Made by a program: the position numbers and the translations under genes
Shown here: positions 52,321-61,524 of the stretch, in pieces
How the letters are laid out: each line of letters opens with the position of its first letter
Numbering within the stretch: position 1 is the first letter of the stretch
Source: an uncultured Methanomassiliicoccaceae archaeon
Lineage (GTDB): Archaea; Thermoplasmatota; Thermoplasmata; Methanomassiliicoccales; Methanomethylophilaceae
Length of the DNA stretch: 64,000 nucleotides
Direction: 5' to 3'
Assembly: GCA_905187815.1 (NCBI GenBank)
Contig: CAJJJM010000003.1
Coordinates: 124,001 to 188,000, forward strand
The notes under the pieces: model-generated
The model's database searches: none
The model's input: the letters and a program-made list of their open reading frames with translations, nothing else
What the model was told of the DNA's origin: nothing

Positions 52321-52926
52321 ATGGCCGACGACAGATACGAGAGGGAGCTGAGCTTCATCGAGTCGGAGGTCAGGCACCTAAAGGGGGAGTTGGACAGGAT
52401 CCGCGAGGTCATGCCGGTGGATCCGGCCGACGCCCTGAGGAGGGCCGACGAGGCCCTCGGCATCGAGTCCAAGATCGGAGCCCTGCTTCAGCGCAAGAGG
52501 CAGATCGAGGACTCGTTTATAGCCGCCGGAGCCGGAGCCGCCCACAGGGAAGCACCTGCTGAGACGGCACCGGCCGAGGACGTCGACGAGCTGACCGCCG
52601 AGATAGAGTCCGTCACCGACGAGCTCATGGGCATCGAGATAAAGATGCTCAGGGCCGACATGAACGGCGACGAGTCCGAGAAGCAGAAGCTCTCCATGAT
52701 GGCGTCCTCCCTCAGGTCGAGGAGGGACACCCTCGTCGAGAGGGTCAAGGAGCTCAAGGCCGAGAGCCAGCAGACCCAGGGCGACGACGATCTGGAGTCG
52801 AGGGTCCTCCGCCTCGAGGAGGAGAACCACTCCCTCGGGAGGCAGGTCTCCGAACTCAAATCCGAGATTTCCGATCTCAGGGGCGACCTGGGCCTGATCA
52901 TGAGGCGTCTGGGCATCGACGATTGA
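52321..52926 (+). CDS. Coiled-coil protein
   Basis: 201 residues, nearly all coiled coil: residues 5-60, 85-145 and 160-195 show heptads of Leu, Ile and Glu (SRVLRLEEENHSLGRQVSEL). An Ala/Pro/Glu linker separates the first two. It forms a two-gene unit with the helical protein upstream, and its last 29 bases overlap the converging helicase gene. Probably a structural partner of the upstream protein. Confidence 0.78.
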   Translation: MADDRYERELSFIESEVRHLKGELDRIREVMPVDPADALRRADEALGIESKIGALLQRKRQIEDSFIAAGAGAAHREAPAETAPAEDVDELTAEIESVTDELMGIEIKMLRADMNGDESEKQKLSMMASSLRSRRDTLVERVKELKAESQQTQGDDDLESRVLRLEEENHSLGRQVSELKSEISDLRGDLGLIMRRLGIDD

Positions 52927-55042
52927 AGTTCCAGACATCCTCCGGGTCGACCTCCCGGAGGATTCCGCCTATCAGCTCGTCCTCCCTGCCGATCCAGAAC
53001 TCGCGGTCGCAGACGAGGACGAGCCTCTTCTTCGCCCTGGAAACAGCCGTGTTGACCACCCTCATCCCGATTCCGGTGGAGGAGCTGGTGAACCTGAACG
53101 GCACGTCCCGTGACAGCACCCCGTTGTCAGCGACGCTCAGCACGACCGTATCCCATTCACGGCCCTGCGAACCGTGCACGGTCATAACCGAGTCGCAGTA
53201 CCTCCTGCAGACCATCCTCTTGATGAGTGCCAGCTGGGCGGTGTACGGCGTCAGCACCGCCACCTCCGACGGCTCCAGCCCCTCCCTGCGAAGCATGTCC
53301 GCGACGGCCATCGCTTCGGCCCTGTTCTCCCTGCCGTCCCTGCTATCGCACACAGCGTCTATGCAGCATATCCTCAGGTCCCCGCCGTCCGACGAACCGG
53401 TCATGCCGTTCCTGTAAACCCACCTGTCGAGCACGCGCCCAAGATTGGATCCGAACCTGTGTGAGTCGGTGAGGTCCGCCCTGAACGTCATGTGGAAGAC
53501 TGGATCGGACGATTCCGTGTAGATCGACGACAGTGCCCCCGGACCCTCTGCCATCAGGCCCTCGCAGTGCAGGGCGGACATGTTCCACAGGAAGGCGTGT
53601 CCGAGCCTCCCGCCTCCCTTCGCGGATGACGTCAGCAGGGCGTCATCCAGCTGGGACACCGGAGGCAGCTGCATATGGTCGCCGAGCATCGTGACGGGGA
53701 CGCCGTTTGTGAACAGCGCGGCCGCCTGCATCAGCCCGCAATAGCCAGCCTCGTCCAGGAAGATATGGTCCACATCGAGTACCGGTCTGCCGTCATCCTC
53801 AGACCTCCTAGGACGGAAGCGGGAGATGAACTGATGCGGGGTCGCGGCTATGAGGAAAGCCCTCTCCACACGCGCCCCGGTATCAGAAGAGATGAGGTCC
53901 TCCAGCTCCCTGCGGGTCTCGAACAGGGCCGCCATCAAATCCTGGTCGGACCAGTGGGTGTACTCCTCGATCCCGGCGGCTGGACGCTCCCTGTCGTACA
54001 GGGCTGTGCACACCATGTCGATCACGGTGCGGAAATCCCCCTCCTCCGCCTCGGACACCAGATCCCTTGTGAGCGGCACGGACGAGAGCATTGGCACCAT
54101 CTCGGAGAAGGCGGCCTTCAGATCCGGATGGTCGCTGAGCAGCACCCTGCCCCTCCCGTCCTCCTGGAGAGAGCGCGCGATGCGCCGGAGCTCCAGGAAC
54201 TCCCATTCGAGCTCGTCGCAGGAGCGCTCGAACATGACCTCCTCCAGAAGATCCAGGTTCCTCATGCATGAGGCGACCCTCCTCTGGGCCTGGCGGTCCT
54301 CGCACATCCCGGGATGCTCCTCGAGGAAACCCTTCGTCGGCACGCCCAGCCTGATCGTCGCGCCCAGGATGGGATCCCCCTCCGGCAGCGCCTTGATGAT
54401 GCCCCTCAGGACCTGCTCGACGGAGTTGTTTGTGGGAGCGAAGACCGCCACCCTCCTGCCGGCGCCGATGCACGCCCTGATGCAGGCGGCGAGGACGAAC
54501 TGGGTCTTCCCCGTGCCGGGGGCTCCCCAGATGTATGAGAGCCTGTGGGTCAGTATGCCGTTGACCGCGGCGACCTGGCTCCCGCTGGGCTCCACACCCT
54601 CCGGGAACACAGGCGCGACCGAGACGGGATCCTCCGTGGGAAGGGTCAGGAGATCCCCGTAGCGACGGTAGAAGTCACCCACCGATGAGATGATGAAGCG
54701 CATGTCGGATAGAAGGCGGATCCTGCATCCCGGCTCGGACATCCTGCGGAGGACCTCCTCCCCCGGACGCACGACCACCGTGCGGGAGATCTCATCGTAG
54801 CGATCGAACCCCGCATCACCCTCACGGATCACTGCGTCGTCAACCATCAGCATCAGCCCGCTGATCTCGGGTACCGGGCCGGATAGGCGTAGGATAGCGA
54901 AACCGTCCCCGACATCGCATCCGGACACCCCCGTCACGGAGACGCCCAGGGGCGGGTCGGTGACGAATTGCATGTCCGATACGTACTGGTAAACCTGGTC
55001 CGAGGATTCGACCAGGACATCCCTGATGGCTTTGTGGTCCAT
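52898..55042 (-). CDS. UPF1/DNA2-like superfamily 1 helicase
   Basis: 714 residues. Walker A is GAPGTGKTQFVLAACI near residue 180, motif Ia is VAVFAPTNNSVEQVLRG, Walker B is DHIFLDEAGYCGLMQAAALF near 420, motif III is VTMLGDHMQLPP, and motifs V-VI are MTVHGSQGREWDTVVLS and NTAVSRAKKRLVLVCD near 650-685. These place it in the DNA2/NAM7/UPF1 group of SF1 helicases. ATG 55042 is chosen; an in-frame GTG lies seven codons earlier. The N-terminal 150 residues form an accessory domain not recognised. Nucleic acid substrate unknown. Confidence 0.87.
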   Translation of the reverse strand: MDHKAIRDVLVESSDQVYQYVSDMQFVTDPPLGVSVTGVSGCDVGDGFAILRLSGPVPEISGLMLMVDDAVIREGDAGFDRYDEISRTVVVRPGEEVLRRMSEPGCRIRLLSDMRFIISSVGDFYRRYGDLLTLPTEDPVSVAPVFPEGVEPSGSQVAAVNGILTHRLSYIWGAPGTGKTQFVLAACIRACIGAGRRVAVFAPTNNSVEQVLRGIIKALPEGDPILGATIRLGVPTKGFLEEHPGMCEDRQAQRRVASCMRNLDLLEEVMFERSCDELEWEFLELRRIARSLQEDGRGRVLLSDHPDLKAAFSEMVPMLSSVPLTRDLVSEAEEGDFRTVIDMVCTALYDRERPAAGIEEYTHWSDQDLMAALFETRRELEDLISSDTGARVERAFLIAATPHQFISRFRPRRSEDDGRPVLDVDHIFLDEAGYCGLMQAAALFTNGVPVTMLGDHMQLPPVSQLDDALLTSSAKGGGRLGHAFLWNMSALHCEGLMAEGPGALSSIYTESSDPVFHMTFRADLTDSHRFGSNLGRVLDRWVYRNGMTGSSDGGDLRICCIDAVCDSRDGRENRAEAMAVADMLRREGLEPSEVAVLTPYTAQLALIKRMVCRRYCDSVMTVHGSQGREWDTVVLSVADNGVLSRDVPFRFTSSSTGIGMRVVNTAVSRAKKRLVLVCDREFWIGREDELIGGILREVDPEDVWNFNRRCPDAS

Positions 55043-55108
55043 GGAAGTCGTTGCGTCTTCCACGGCAATAAGCGGAGCGACGTTGCGTTAGCTCGCTAAA
55101 CCCTAGGC

Positions 55109-55546
55109 TCACGAGTAGAAGCTGGCGTAGTTCTTCTCGTCCTCCGGGTCCTCGAACTTGGGGACGCCCTCGGAGAATCCGTCCCAGTCCACGGGCTCCC
55201 TGGACAGCAGGATGAACGAGTTGTTCTTGCCGTCGAACTTGATCGCATCGTTGGACACCCTGATCTCGACGTCGAATAGGATGTTCAGGTCCATGTCCCT
55301 GTACTCCCCGTCCGGGTCCTCCACGGTACGGTCCCTGCGGATGCTGTTGAACTTGACCCTCTTCGTCCCAAGGATCCCCTTGACGCGCTTGGTGACCCTG
55401 TCGAGGAAGTATCCGTTCCCGAGGTTCAGTGACCAGAAATCGATGTCGTCGGACTCCTCCGGATTGACATCGACCTTCTCCCATCCGGTGTAGTCGTCCT
55501 TGCGGGTACCGGCGTAGATCCTGTATTGAACCTCCTTGGAAATCAT
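55109..55546 (-). CDS. Hypothetical protein
   Basis: 145 residues, no signal peptide or membrane span. It alternates beta-like segments and charged loops (VQYRIYAGTRKDDYTGWEKV, NILFDVEIRVSNDAIKFDGK, SFILLSREPVDWDGF). No family is recognised. AAAATACGG about 30 bases upstream on the minus strand fits a leaderless start at ATG 55546. It stands alone between the helicase and the DUF6506 genes. Confidence 0.65.
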   Translation of the reverse strand: MISKEVQYRIYAGTRKDDYTGWEKVDVNPEESDDIDFWSLNLGNGYFLDRVTKRVKGILGTKRVKFNSIRRDRTVEDPDGEYRDMDLNILFDVEIRVSNDAIKFDGKNNSFILLSREPVDWDGFSEGVPKFEDPEDEKNYASFYS

Positions 55547-55647
55547 TTCGACCGCCGACTCAATCTACGCTCCCGTATTTTAGGAGTTGGGTCCAGCATC
55601 CGGGTAGGTTGGAAAACGGTATATCCGGGTACTTCGCGCATGCGCCC

Positions 55648-55947
55648 ATGAGGTTCGCGTTCATATTCATCAACAATGGACTCGACGGCATCGAGAGGAC
55701 CTCGGTCCGCGACGGGGACAGCGTCTTCGTGGGCGTCAGGGACCTGGACGAGGCATGCTCGGAGGCCGCCCGTCTGGAGTCCGAGGGGATCGGCTGCATA
55801 GAGCTCTGCGGGGCATTCGGAGAGGACGGGGCCAGGACCGTCATGGAGGCCACAGGGATGAGGGTGCCCGTCGGCTACATCGTGCACCTGCCCGAGATGG
55901 ACGGCGTCTATGAGAAGGCGTTCGGGAACGGCGGCGGACCGCTCTAA
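55648..55947 (+). CDS. DUF6506-like small protein
   Basis: 99 residues. The start RFAFIFINNGLDGIERTSV and the later GIGCIELCGAFGEDGARTVM and VPVGYIVHLPEMDG look like the small DUF6506 family, whose function is not known. ATG 55648 is preferred because GTATATC at 55618-55624 lies 24-30 bases upstream. The next gene also has its own TATA box, so the two are probably separate transcripts. Confidence 0.7.
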   Translation: MRFAFIFINNGLDGIERTSVRDGDSVFVGVRDLDEACSEAARLESEGIGCIELCGAFGEDGARTVMEATGMRVPVGYIVHLPEMDGVYEKAFGNGGGPL

Positions 55948-55980
55948 GAGCCTATATACGGCGTCCCCTTTGTCGGTACC

Positions 55981-56862
55981 ATGTTCGCAGATGCCTGCCA
56001 GAAGGTCATGGAGTTCACGAAGCCGGTGATCGTCTCAACCCGCCTACAGGACGGCACGGTGAAGACGGAGTGCGGAACGTTCATAATCCTCAACCGCGAG
56101 GGCTGGGCGATGACCGCCGGGCATCTGTTCGACTCCCTGGTGAAGTTCCAGACCGACCAGAACAAGCTGAAGGAGATCGCAGCGCTCAACGAATCCCGCC
56201 GCGGGCTCCCGGGAGCACCGCCGGTGGAGGTGAAGCCGGACCCGACCTACATCACCAACCACTCCTTCTGGTGGGGATGGGACAGGGTCCGGATGAACAG
56301 CATCTTCGTCAACAGGCAGATAGACATCGCCGTCGGGAAGCTTGAGCAGTTCAACCCCGACTGGGTTGCCGAGTACCCCGTCCTCAAGGACCCTGAGCAC
56401 CTCAGGCCCGGGACGAGCATCTGCCGCATGGGCTACTCGTTCCTTGACATCAAGTCCAACTTCGACGAGAAGACCAAGGGGTTCATGATCCCTAAGATCG
56501 ACGCCCGCAACCTCGTGTTCCCCAACGAGGGGATGCACACCCGCACGCTGAACCTCGGGATGACGAAGGACGGGAAGTTCGAGAGGCTCTACGTCGAGAC
56601 CTCCACGCCCGGCCTCAAGGGGCAGTCCGGAGGGCCGATCTTCGACAGGGATGGGCACCTGTACGCCATGCAGGTCAACACAGCGCACCTCCCCCTGGGG
56701 TTCCATCCCACAGCCCAGTACGACGGCAACGCTGTGGTGGAGAACCAGTTCCTCAACGTGGGCAACGGCGTCCACATGAAGACGATCCGCGCGGTCCTGG
56801 ACGACAGGGGCGTCCGCTACGACGCGGAAGGGGACGAATCCGGGTTCAGGATCATCGACTGA
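55981..56862 (+). CDS. Trypsin-like serine protease, cytosolic
   Basis: 293 residues with the chymotrypsin-fold triad: His in WAMTAGHLFDS near residue 48, Asp in RQIDIAVGKLEQF near 114, and Ser in LKGQSGGPIFDRDG near 216. There is no signal peptide, which is unusual since most relatives act outside the cell or in the periplasm. There is no PDZ domain. CTATATAC at 55951-55958 lies at leaderless distance from ATG 55981. It might be a housekeeping protease, or a defence-type effector as trypsin-like domains sometimes are in prokaryotes. Confidence 0.85.
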   Translation: MFADACQKVMEFTKPVIVSTRLQDGTVKTECGTFIILNREGWAMTAGHLFDSLVKFQTDQNKLKEIAALNESRRGLPGAPPVEVKPDPTYITNHSFWWGWDRVRMNSIFVNRQIDIAVGKLEQFNPDWVAEYPVLKDPEHLRPGTSICRMGYSFLDIKSNFDEKTKGFMIPKIDARNLVFPNEGMHTRTLNLGMTKDGKFERLYVETSTPGLKGQSGGPIFDRDGHLYAMQVNTAHLPLGFHPTAQYDGNAVVENQFLNVGNGVHMKTIRAVLDDRGVRYDAEGDESGFRIID

Positions 56863-56889
56863 CCCTTACCTCGGACCGTCCCGGGGTTT

Positions 56890-57432
56890 TCACTCGATGG
56901 CCCTTCCCATCTGGTAGGCGGCCCTCGGGAAGTCGGTGCCCTCGACGGCACCCTTCTCCCAGACGCCGGTGGCCTTTATGACGCCCTTCTCCACTGCGCC
57001 CTCCATGCAGTCCCTGGTCAGGCCCCTGAAGCTCTCGACGGCCAGCTCCAGCATCGACTCGTCGGGGTCGGCGGCGGCCACGATGATGTAGATGCTCTTG
57101 TCGTGGAGCTTGGTGTAGAACGGCACCATCCTGTCAATGAGGGTCTTCATCTGGGCGCTGATCGTGTAGAAGTACACGGGCGACGAGAACACTATGACGT
57201 CGGCAGCGGTCATCTTCTCCCTGACGGCCTCCATGTCGTCCCTATGGACGCATCTCCCGGTCTTGACGCAGGAGTCGCATCCGGTGCAGTAGTGGATGTC
57301 GAGCCCGCACACGCGGAGGACCTCCACCTCGTTCCCCGCATCGCGGGCGCCTGCGGCGAACCTCTCGCAGAGGATCTCCGTGTTTCCGTTCTTCCTAGGC
57401 GAACCGGACAGAATGAGCACCTTAGCACACAT
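56890..57432 (-). CDS. Iron-sulfur flavoprotein / NADPH-dependent FMN reductase
   Basis: 180 residues with a flavodoxin-like fold. LILSGSPRKNGNTEILCERF (residues 5-24) is the FMN phosphate loop. CTGCDSCVKTGRC near residue 49-61 is the compact cysteine motif that binds a 4Fe-4S cluster in the archaeal Isf family. FSSPVYFYTISAQMKTLIDR near 83 is the second FMN contact. Such proteins move electrons or reduce oxygen and peroxide in methanogens. It is convergent with the protease and divergent from the XPD-type helicase gene. Confidence 0.9.
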   Translation of the reverse strand: MCAKVLILSGSPRKNGNTEILCERFAAGARDAGNEVEVLRVCGLDIHYCTGCDSCVKTGRCVHRDDMEAVREKMTAADVIVFSSPVYFYTISAQMKTLIDRMVPFYTKLHDKSIYIIVAAADPDESMLELAVESFRGLTRDCMEGAVEKGVIKATGVWEKGAVEGTDFPRAAYQMGRAIE

Positions 57433-57595
57433 CGCCGGAGTGGATGGTCGGCCGGGGATATCATTGTTGTGAGCGGATTCCGCAGGGAGGGGTTTTCGGC
57501 GCCCATCCCGGACAGTCTGGATATAAGAACCGGGAGGCGGACGTTTTCGGCCACCCCCCGTGAACGCTTATGTACCCCTCCCCGATTGCCCTGGC

Positions 57596-59680
57596 ATGCA
57601 AGGACTGTTCTGCCCCGGATGCAAGAGCCTTCTGGCCCCAGGGTCCAACCGCTGCCTCAGATGCGGAAGGACCGCCGACGGCCTCGTCACCAGCAGCCAG
57701 TCCAGCATCACCGACCTCCCCTCCAGGGCGGTCCCTGAGCCCAGGACCATATCGGCGGAGATTACCGATGCACCGTACATGCCCTACGAGCCCCGCGGAT
57801 GCCAGCTCGAGATAATCTCGGACATCCGCACCTTCCTGGACGAGGGGCGCCACGTCGTGATCGAATCGGGCACCGGCACCGGGAAGACCATCGTCTCCCT
57901 CGCGGCCTCCCTGCAGCACTGCAAGGCCACCGGGAAGAAGATAGTCTACGTCGTCCGCACGATAACGCAGACCGATGCCGTCATGAAAGAGCTCCGCGCC
58001 ATCTCCAAGGTGAAGAGCGTCTCCGGCATCGCCCTCACAGGGAGGAACAAGTCCTGCCCGCTGTTCAGGGGGACGAGCGGATTCGAGAGCATACCGTCCA
58101 ACGTCCTCTCCATGATGTGCGAGGACCGCAGGAGCAAGAGCATCAAGGGCCAGGCCGGCGGATGCAGGTTCTACGACCGCCTCAAGACCGAGATAGACAA
58201 CATCGAGAGGTACTGCAGGGAGAACATCCCGTCCTCGGACGACCTGGACCGCTTCTGCGAGAAGCTCGGCGTCTGCCCATACGAGGCCAAGAAGCTCCTT
58301 CTCCGCAAGATGGATGTCATCGCCGCCCCGTACATCCAGATCCTCAACCCGGACATCCGCGAGAGCCTGATGGCGAACATGGATCTGTCCGGCGACCCAA
58401 AGGGGATGATGGTCATCGTGGACGAGGCCCACAACTTCCTCGACGCCGCCAGGGGATCGGAGACCTTCGTCATCGACAGGCAGATCGTCGATAACGCCAT
58501 GGACGAGTGCCCGACGTACCGCGACCCCACCATATGGATGGACGTCAGGCTGGACGAGTTCCTGAGGTACTTCAAGGCATGCATCCGCTCCGCCGCGACC
58601 GAGAAGCTCGGCCTCAACGAGGAGAGCTACGTCTTCGAGGACGACTACATCGAGGACCGCATGATGAGGAAGTTCGGCATGTCCCGCTCCGACCTCGAGT
58701 CCGCCGTCGAGCGGGCGCTGGACCTGGGTGAGGCGAGGACCGAGAAGCTCATCGCCAGCGGCGACAACAGAACCTCCCACGTGGAGGAGCTGGCCCTCAG
58801 GATGAGGTCGTGGTTCTCGTCCGGGTCCGACAGGTTCGTCAGGACGATCAAGACGGACAAGGACGGCGAGTACCTGAGCGCCACGTGCATAGAGCCGTCC
58901 GAGATCTCCAGGTTCCTGAACACCGTCCCCGGGACGCTCCACATGTCCGGGACGCTGCGGCCCCTGGACCAGTACGCCAGGGTCCTCGGGCTGGGCAACA
59001 ACCCTAAGTTCAGGACGTACCCGTCCCCGTTCCCGAAGGAGAACAAGCTTGTGGTCTACGCCAGGGATGTGACGACCAGGCAGGCCGACATGCGGGCGGA
59101 CCCGGGCATGCAGAACCGCCTCGAGAGGATGATTGTGGACATCTGCGACGCCGCCGAGAGGAACACCCTGGTCATGTTCACATCGTACAACTTCATGCGC
59201 ATGATGCGCCCCTATCTCGAGAGGCACATCGACCGCCCCAAGTACTGGGAGGAGTCCGGCAACCAGCGCAGGACAGCCGAGAGCCTGGCGAGGTTTAAGA
59301 GCGGGCGCAACGGCGTCTTCTTCTCCGTCCTGGGAGGGTCGGTCGCCGAGGGGATCGACTTCCCGGGGGACGAGCTCTGCGTCACCATCATCGTCGGCGT
59401 CCCGTTCCCGCCGCCCTCCAAGGAGCTGAAGGCGATGAGCGACAGGTTCGACGAGAGGTACGGGAAGGGAAAGGGATGGCTTTACACAAGCCAGGTCCCT
59501 GCGGTGAGAAAGATCAACCAGGCCACGGGCAGGCTGATCAGGATGGAGGAGGACAGAGGGGTCGCCGTGATTCTCGACCACCGCGCGTCCAGGTTCGCCA
59601 AGGACATCGGCGCGGTCCCGTCGGACGACCCCGTTGCCGACGTGATCAGGTTCTTCGGCTCAACCGGGACCTCGCGCTGA
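57596..59680 (+). CDS. XPD/DinG-type ATP-dependent DNA helicase with N-terminal zinc ribbon
   Basis: Superfamily 2 iron-sulfur helicase of 694 residues. A zinc ribbon (CPGCKSLLAPGSNRCLRCG, residues 6-24) precedes the helicase core. Walker A is ESGTGTGKTIVSLAASL near residue 88, the DEAH box is IVDEAHNFLDAA near 273. Four cysteines between them (KSCPLF, MMCEDR, GGCRFY, GVCPYE) match the 4Fe-4S site of XPD. Later motifs include LGGSVAEGIDFPGDE and the arginine finger NQATGRLIRMEED. ATG 57596 is chosen because the zinc ribbon follows at once. Likely repair or replication role; ordinary archaeal XPD lacks this ribbon. Confidence 0.9.
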   Translation: MQGLFCPGCKSLLAPGSNRCLRCGRTADGLVTSSQSSITDLPSRAVPEPRTISAEITDAPYMPYEPRGCQLEIISDIRTFLDEGRHVVIESGTGTGKTIVSLAASLQHCKATGKKIVYVVRTITQTDAVMKELRAISKVKSVSGIALTGRNKSCPLFRGTSGFESIPSNVLSMMCEDRRSKSIKGQAGGCRFYDRLKTEIDNIERYCRENIPSSDDLDRFCEKLGVCPYEAKKLLLRKMDVIAAPYIQILNPDIRESLMANMDLSGDPKGMMVIVDEAHNFLDAARGSETFVIDRQIVDNAMDECPTYRDPTIWMDVRLDEFLRYFKACIRSAATEKLGLNEESYVFEDDYIEDRMMRKFGMSRSDLESAVERALDLGEARTEKLIASGDNRTSHVEELALRMRSWFSSGSDRFVRTIKTDKDGEYLSATCIEPSEISRFLNTVPGTLHMSGTLRPLDQYARVLGLGNNPKFRTYPSPFPKENKLVVYARDVTTRQADMRADPGMQNRLERMIVDICDAAERNTLVMFTSYNFMRMMRPYLERHIDRPKYWEESGNQRRTAESLARFKSGRNGVFFSVLGGSVAEGIDFPGDELCVTIIVGVPFPPPSKELKAMSDRFDERYGKGKGWLYTSQVPAVRKINQATGRLIRMEEDRGVAVILDHRASRFAKDIGAVPSDDPVADVIRFFGSTGTSR

Positions 59681-59784
59681 CATTTGTCTCGTAAATCCTA
59701 GTGTCTCCGAACGTTTGAACAGTCAAACCATTATCTGGCGTCGAACGGCAAGGCGTTTATACGAAATGCCGAATAGCGTCATCC

Positions 59785-60735
59785 ATGGCATTGCTGAACG
59801 TGCTGGAGGACATCAAGGTCTGGATAGCCGTGGCCATAGTGCTCGCGCTGGTCTTCGGATTCGGGAGCCCCGACGCCTCCACAATCATGATGCTGGCCCT
59901 CATCGCCCAGATGGCTGTTGCCCTGGACGGCATCAGGTTCAGCCGCAGCGACTTCGGCACCTACAGGAAGCCAATACTCGTGAACTTCGTCTGCTGCTTC
60001 GGCATCTGCACGGGGTTCACCCTGCTCACCGGCCTGTTCTTCATCGACAACCAGGCACTCTGGACCGGATGGGTGATGCTCTCTGCCGTACCCTGCGCCA
60101 TCTCCGTCGTCCCCTCCGCGCTGTTCCTCAAGGCGGACCCCAAGCTGGCGGTGCTGTCCCTGACGGTGATCTACGTCATAGCCATCGCACTGACCCCTCT
60201 GATCACCCACACCCTCATCGGGAACTCCGTGAACCCCCTGGAGGTCCTCAGATACATCCTGATGTTCATACTGATCCCGTTCGTCCTTACGATCCCGATC
60301 AAGAGGCTGCACCTGAAGCAGGCCCCGAAGACCCTGTTCATCAACCTGATGATGTTCATCCTCGTCTTCGTCGGGCTCGGATCCAGGCAGGAGTTCGTCT
60401 TCTCCGAGCCGATGATAGTGCTCAGCCTCGTCGTAGCCTGCATGTTCCGCATCTTCCTGGTCTCCACGGTGTTCGTGCTGGCCATGAAGAAGCTCGGTTG
60501 CGATAGGGACAACAGTTTGAATTACGTTTCCTTTTGCTATTGGAAGAACAGTGGCATGTCCGCAAGTCTAACGATGGGGCTGTTCGCCGCAACCATGCCC
60601 GAGGCGGTGCTGCCGTGCGTGGTGTCGCTCATCGTGGAGGCTGTATGGTTCGCCATCCTGACGAAGTACATCGACCGCATGTGGCCGCCGGTTTCAGAAG
60701 GCAATATCGATCCAGAAGTCCCGTCATCTTCCTGA
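59785..60735 (+). CDS. Bile acid:sodium symporter (BASS/SBF) family transporter
   Basis: Membrane protein of 316 residues with about nine to ten hydrophobic helices. The discontinuous-helix region SAVPCAISVVPSALFLKADP near residue 112 and a C-terminal counterpart (SFCYWKNSGMSASLTMG) with an Asn/Ser/Gly break correspond to the crossover motifs of the family. Substrate is unknown; archaeal members may carry organic anions with sodium. GTTTATACG at 59754-59762 lies 23-31 bases before the ATG, so it is probably leaderless. A short AT-richer patch at 60508-60545 inside the gene is unremarkable otherwise. Confidence 0.82.
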   Translation: MALLNVLEDIKVWIAVAIVLALVFGFGSPDASTIMMLALIAQMAVALDGIRFSRSDFGTYRKPILVNFVCCFGICTGFTLLTGLFFIDNQALWTGWVMLSAVPCAISVVPSALFLKADPKLAVLSLTVIYVIAIALTPLITHTLIGNSVNPLEVLRYILMFILIPFVLTIPIKRLHLKQAPKTLFINLMMFILVFVGLGSRQEFVFSEPMIVLSLVVACMFRIFLVSTVFVLAMKKLGCDRDNSLNYVSFCYWKNSGMSASLTMGLFAATMPEAVLPCVVSLIVEAVWFAILTKYIDRMWPPVSEGNIDPEVPSSS

Positions 60736-61091
60736 ATCTAAGCTTTTTCCACGATTCGAAAGTCAGGCAGATTCTCGCCGTCTAACCGATTAGGCAGAAA
60801 AGTAAAGATTCAGGGGTTTAGAACTACAAGATCATCGAAATCTACATGTGAAGACCTCATCTGTCAGCTGCGAGGCATCCTTCAGGAGTCTTGTCAGGCC
60901 TTATGTTGCATTTTTAATTCTTTTATTCAGGATGCATACACCTCTATTTGGCAGTGCCATATTCTCCCGAAGAACCCCTTCTTGGAATCATACCGGTCCA
61001 TTAAAACGTACGGGATGAAGTCGTATATTTCAGGACAGATGGTGCAATTCTAATGGGGACCCCTTTATATCGGTACGTCCAATGATGATCT
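60736..61091. other. Intergenic region with promoter at its right end
   Basis: 356 bases without a convincing gene. T-rich patches near 60909-60930 may end the transporter transcript. CTTTATATC at 61062-61070 lies 22-30 bases before ATG 61092 and is a clear TATA box. No tRNA or repeat was recognised. Confidence 0.45.
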
Positions 61092-61451
61092 ATGAGAATC
61101 CTCGGACGCAGCCCGGTGTCAACCAACCGTAGTCCCGCGGCTCCCCGCCTTCATAGGGATCCGGTCCTCGAGTCTATTAAGGCCGGCATCGAATCGGGCA
61201 GGCCGTTCCAAATAAGCGTTCTGAGGTACGGAAAGGACACCATGCACCTGAATATCCCGATGACTGTGGTTGCGACCAAGGGATCAGACGGGCTGTTCAT
61301 CAGCAACGAAGATCTCGGCCTATACGGGCACGGGAAGACAATCAGGGCAGCTTACAGAGACTTCTCGGGCTGCGTCATGAGCGCCTACGAGCTCTTCGGA
61401 CAGGAGGATGACCGCGTGGCCTCCGAGATCAGGCGCCATGTGGAGTCCTGA
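61092..61451 (+). CDS. Small hypothetical protein, antitoxin-like layout
   Basis: 119 residues. A basic N-terminal tail (RSPVSTNRSPAAPRLHRD) is followed by a compact domain with the pattern strand-strand-helix: TVVATKGSDGLFISNEDLGL, then GHGKTIRAAYRDFSGCVMSA. This recalls HicB-like antitoxin folds, but similarity is too short to assign. The MNT gene follows after 73 bases on the same strand. Leaderless start suggested by the TATA box at 61062. Function unknown. Confidence 0.6.
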   Translation: MRILGRSPVSTNRSPAAPRLHRDPVLESIKAGIESGRPFQISVLRYGKDTMHLNIPMTVVATKGSDGLFISNEDLGLYGHGKTIRAAYRDFSGCVMSAYELFGQEDDRVASEIRRHVES

Positions 61452-61524
61452 ACAGGACGATCCAGCAGGAGAAAATGGCCATTCCTAAATACGCTCACCC
61501 ACTTTTCGTCACCGTGAGCATCCG

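Noticed and set aside
57461..59581. Minus-strand open frame of 706 codons opposite the XPD-type helicase
   Set aside because: Antisense shadow; the helicase motifs on the plus strand are complete.
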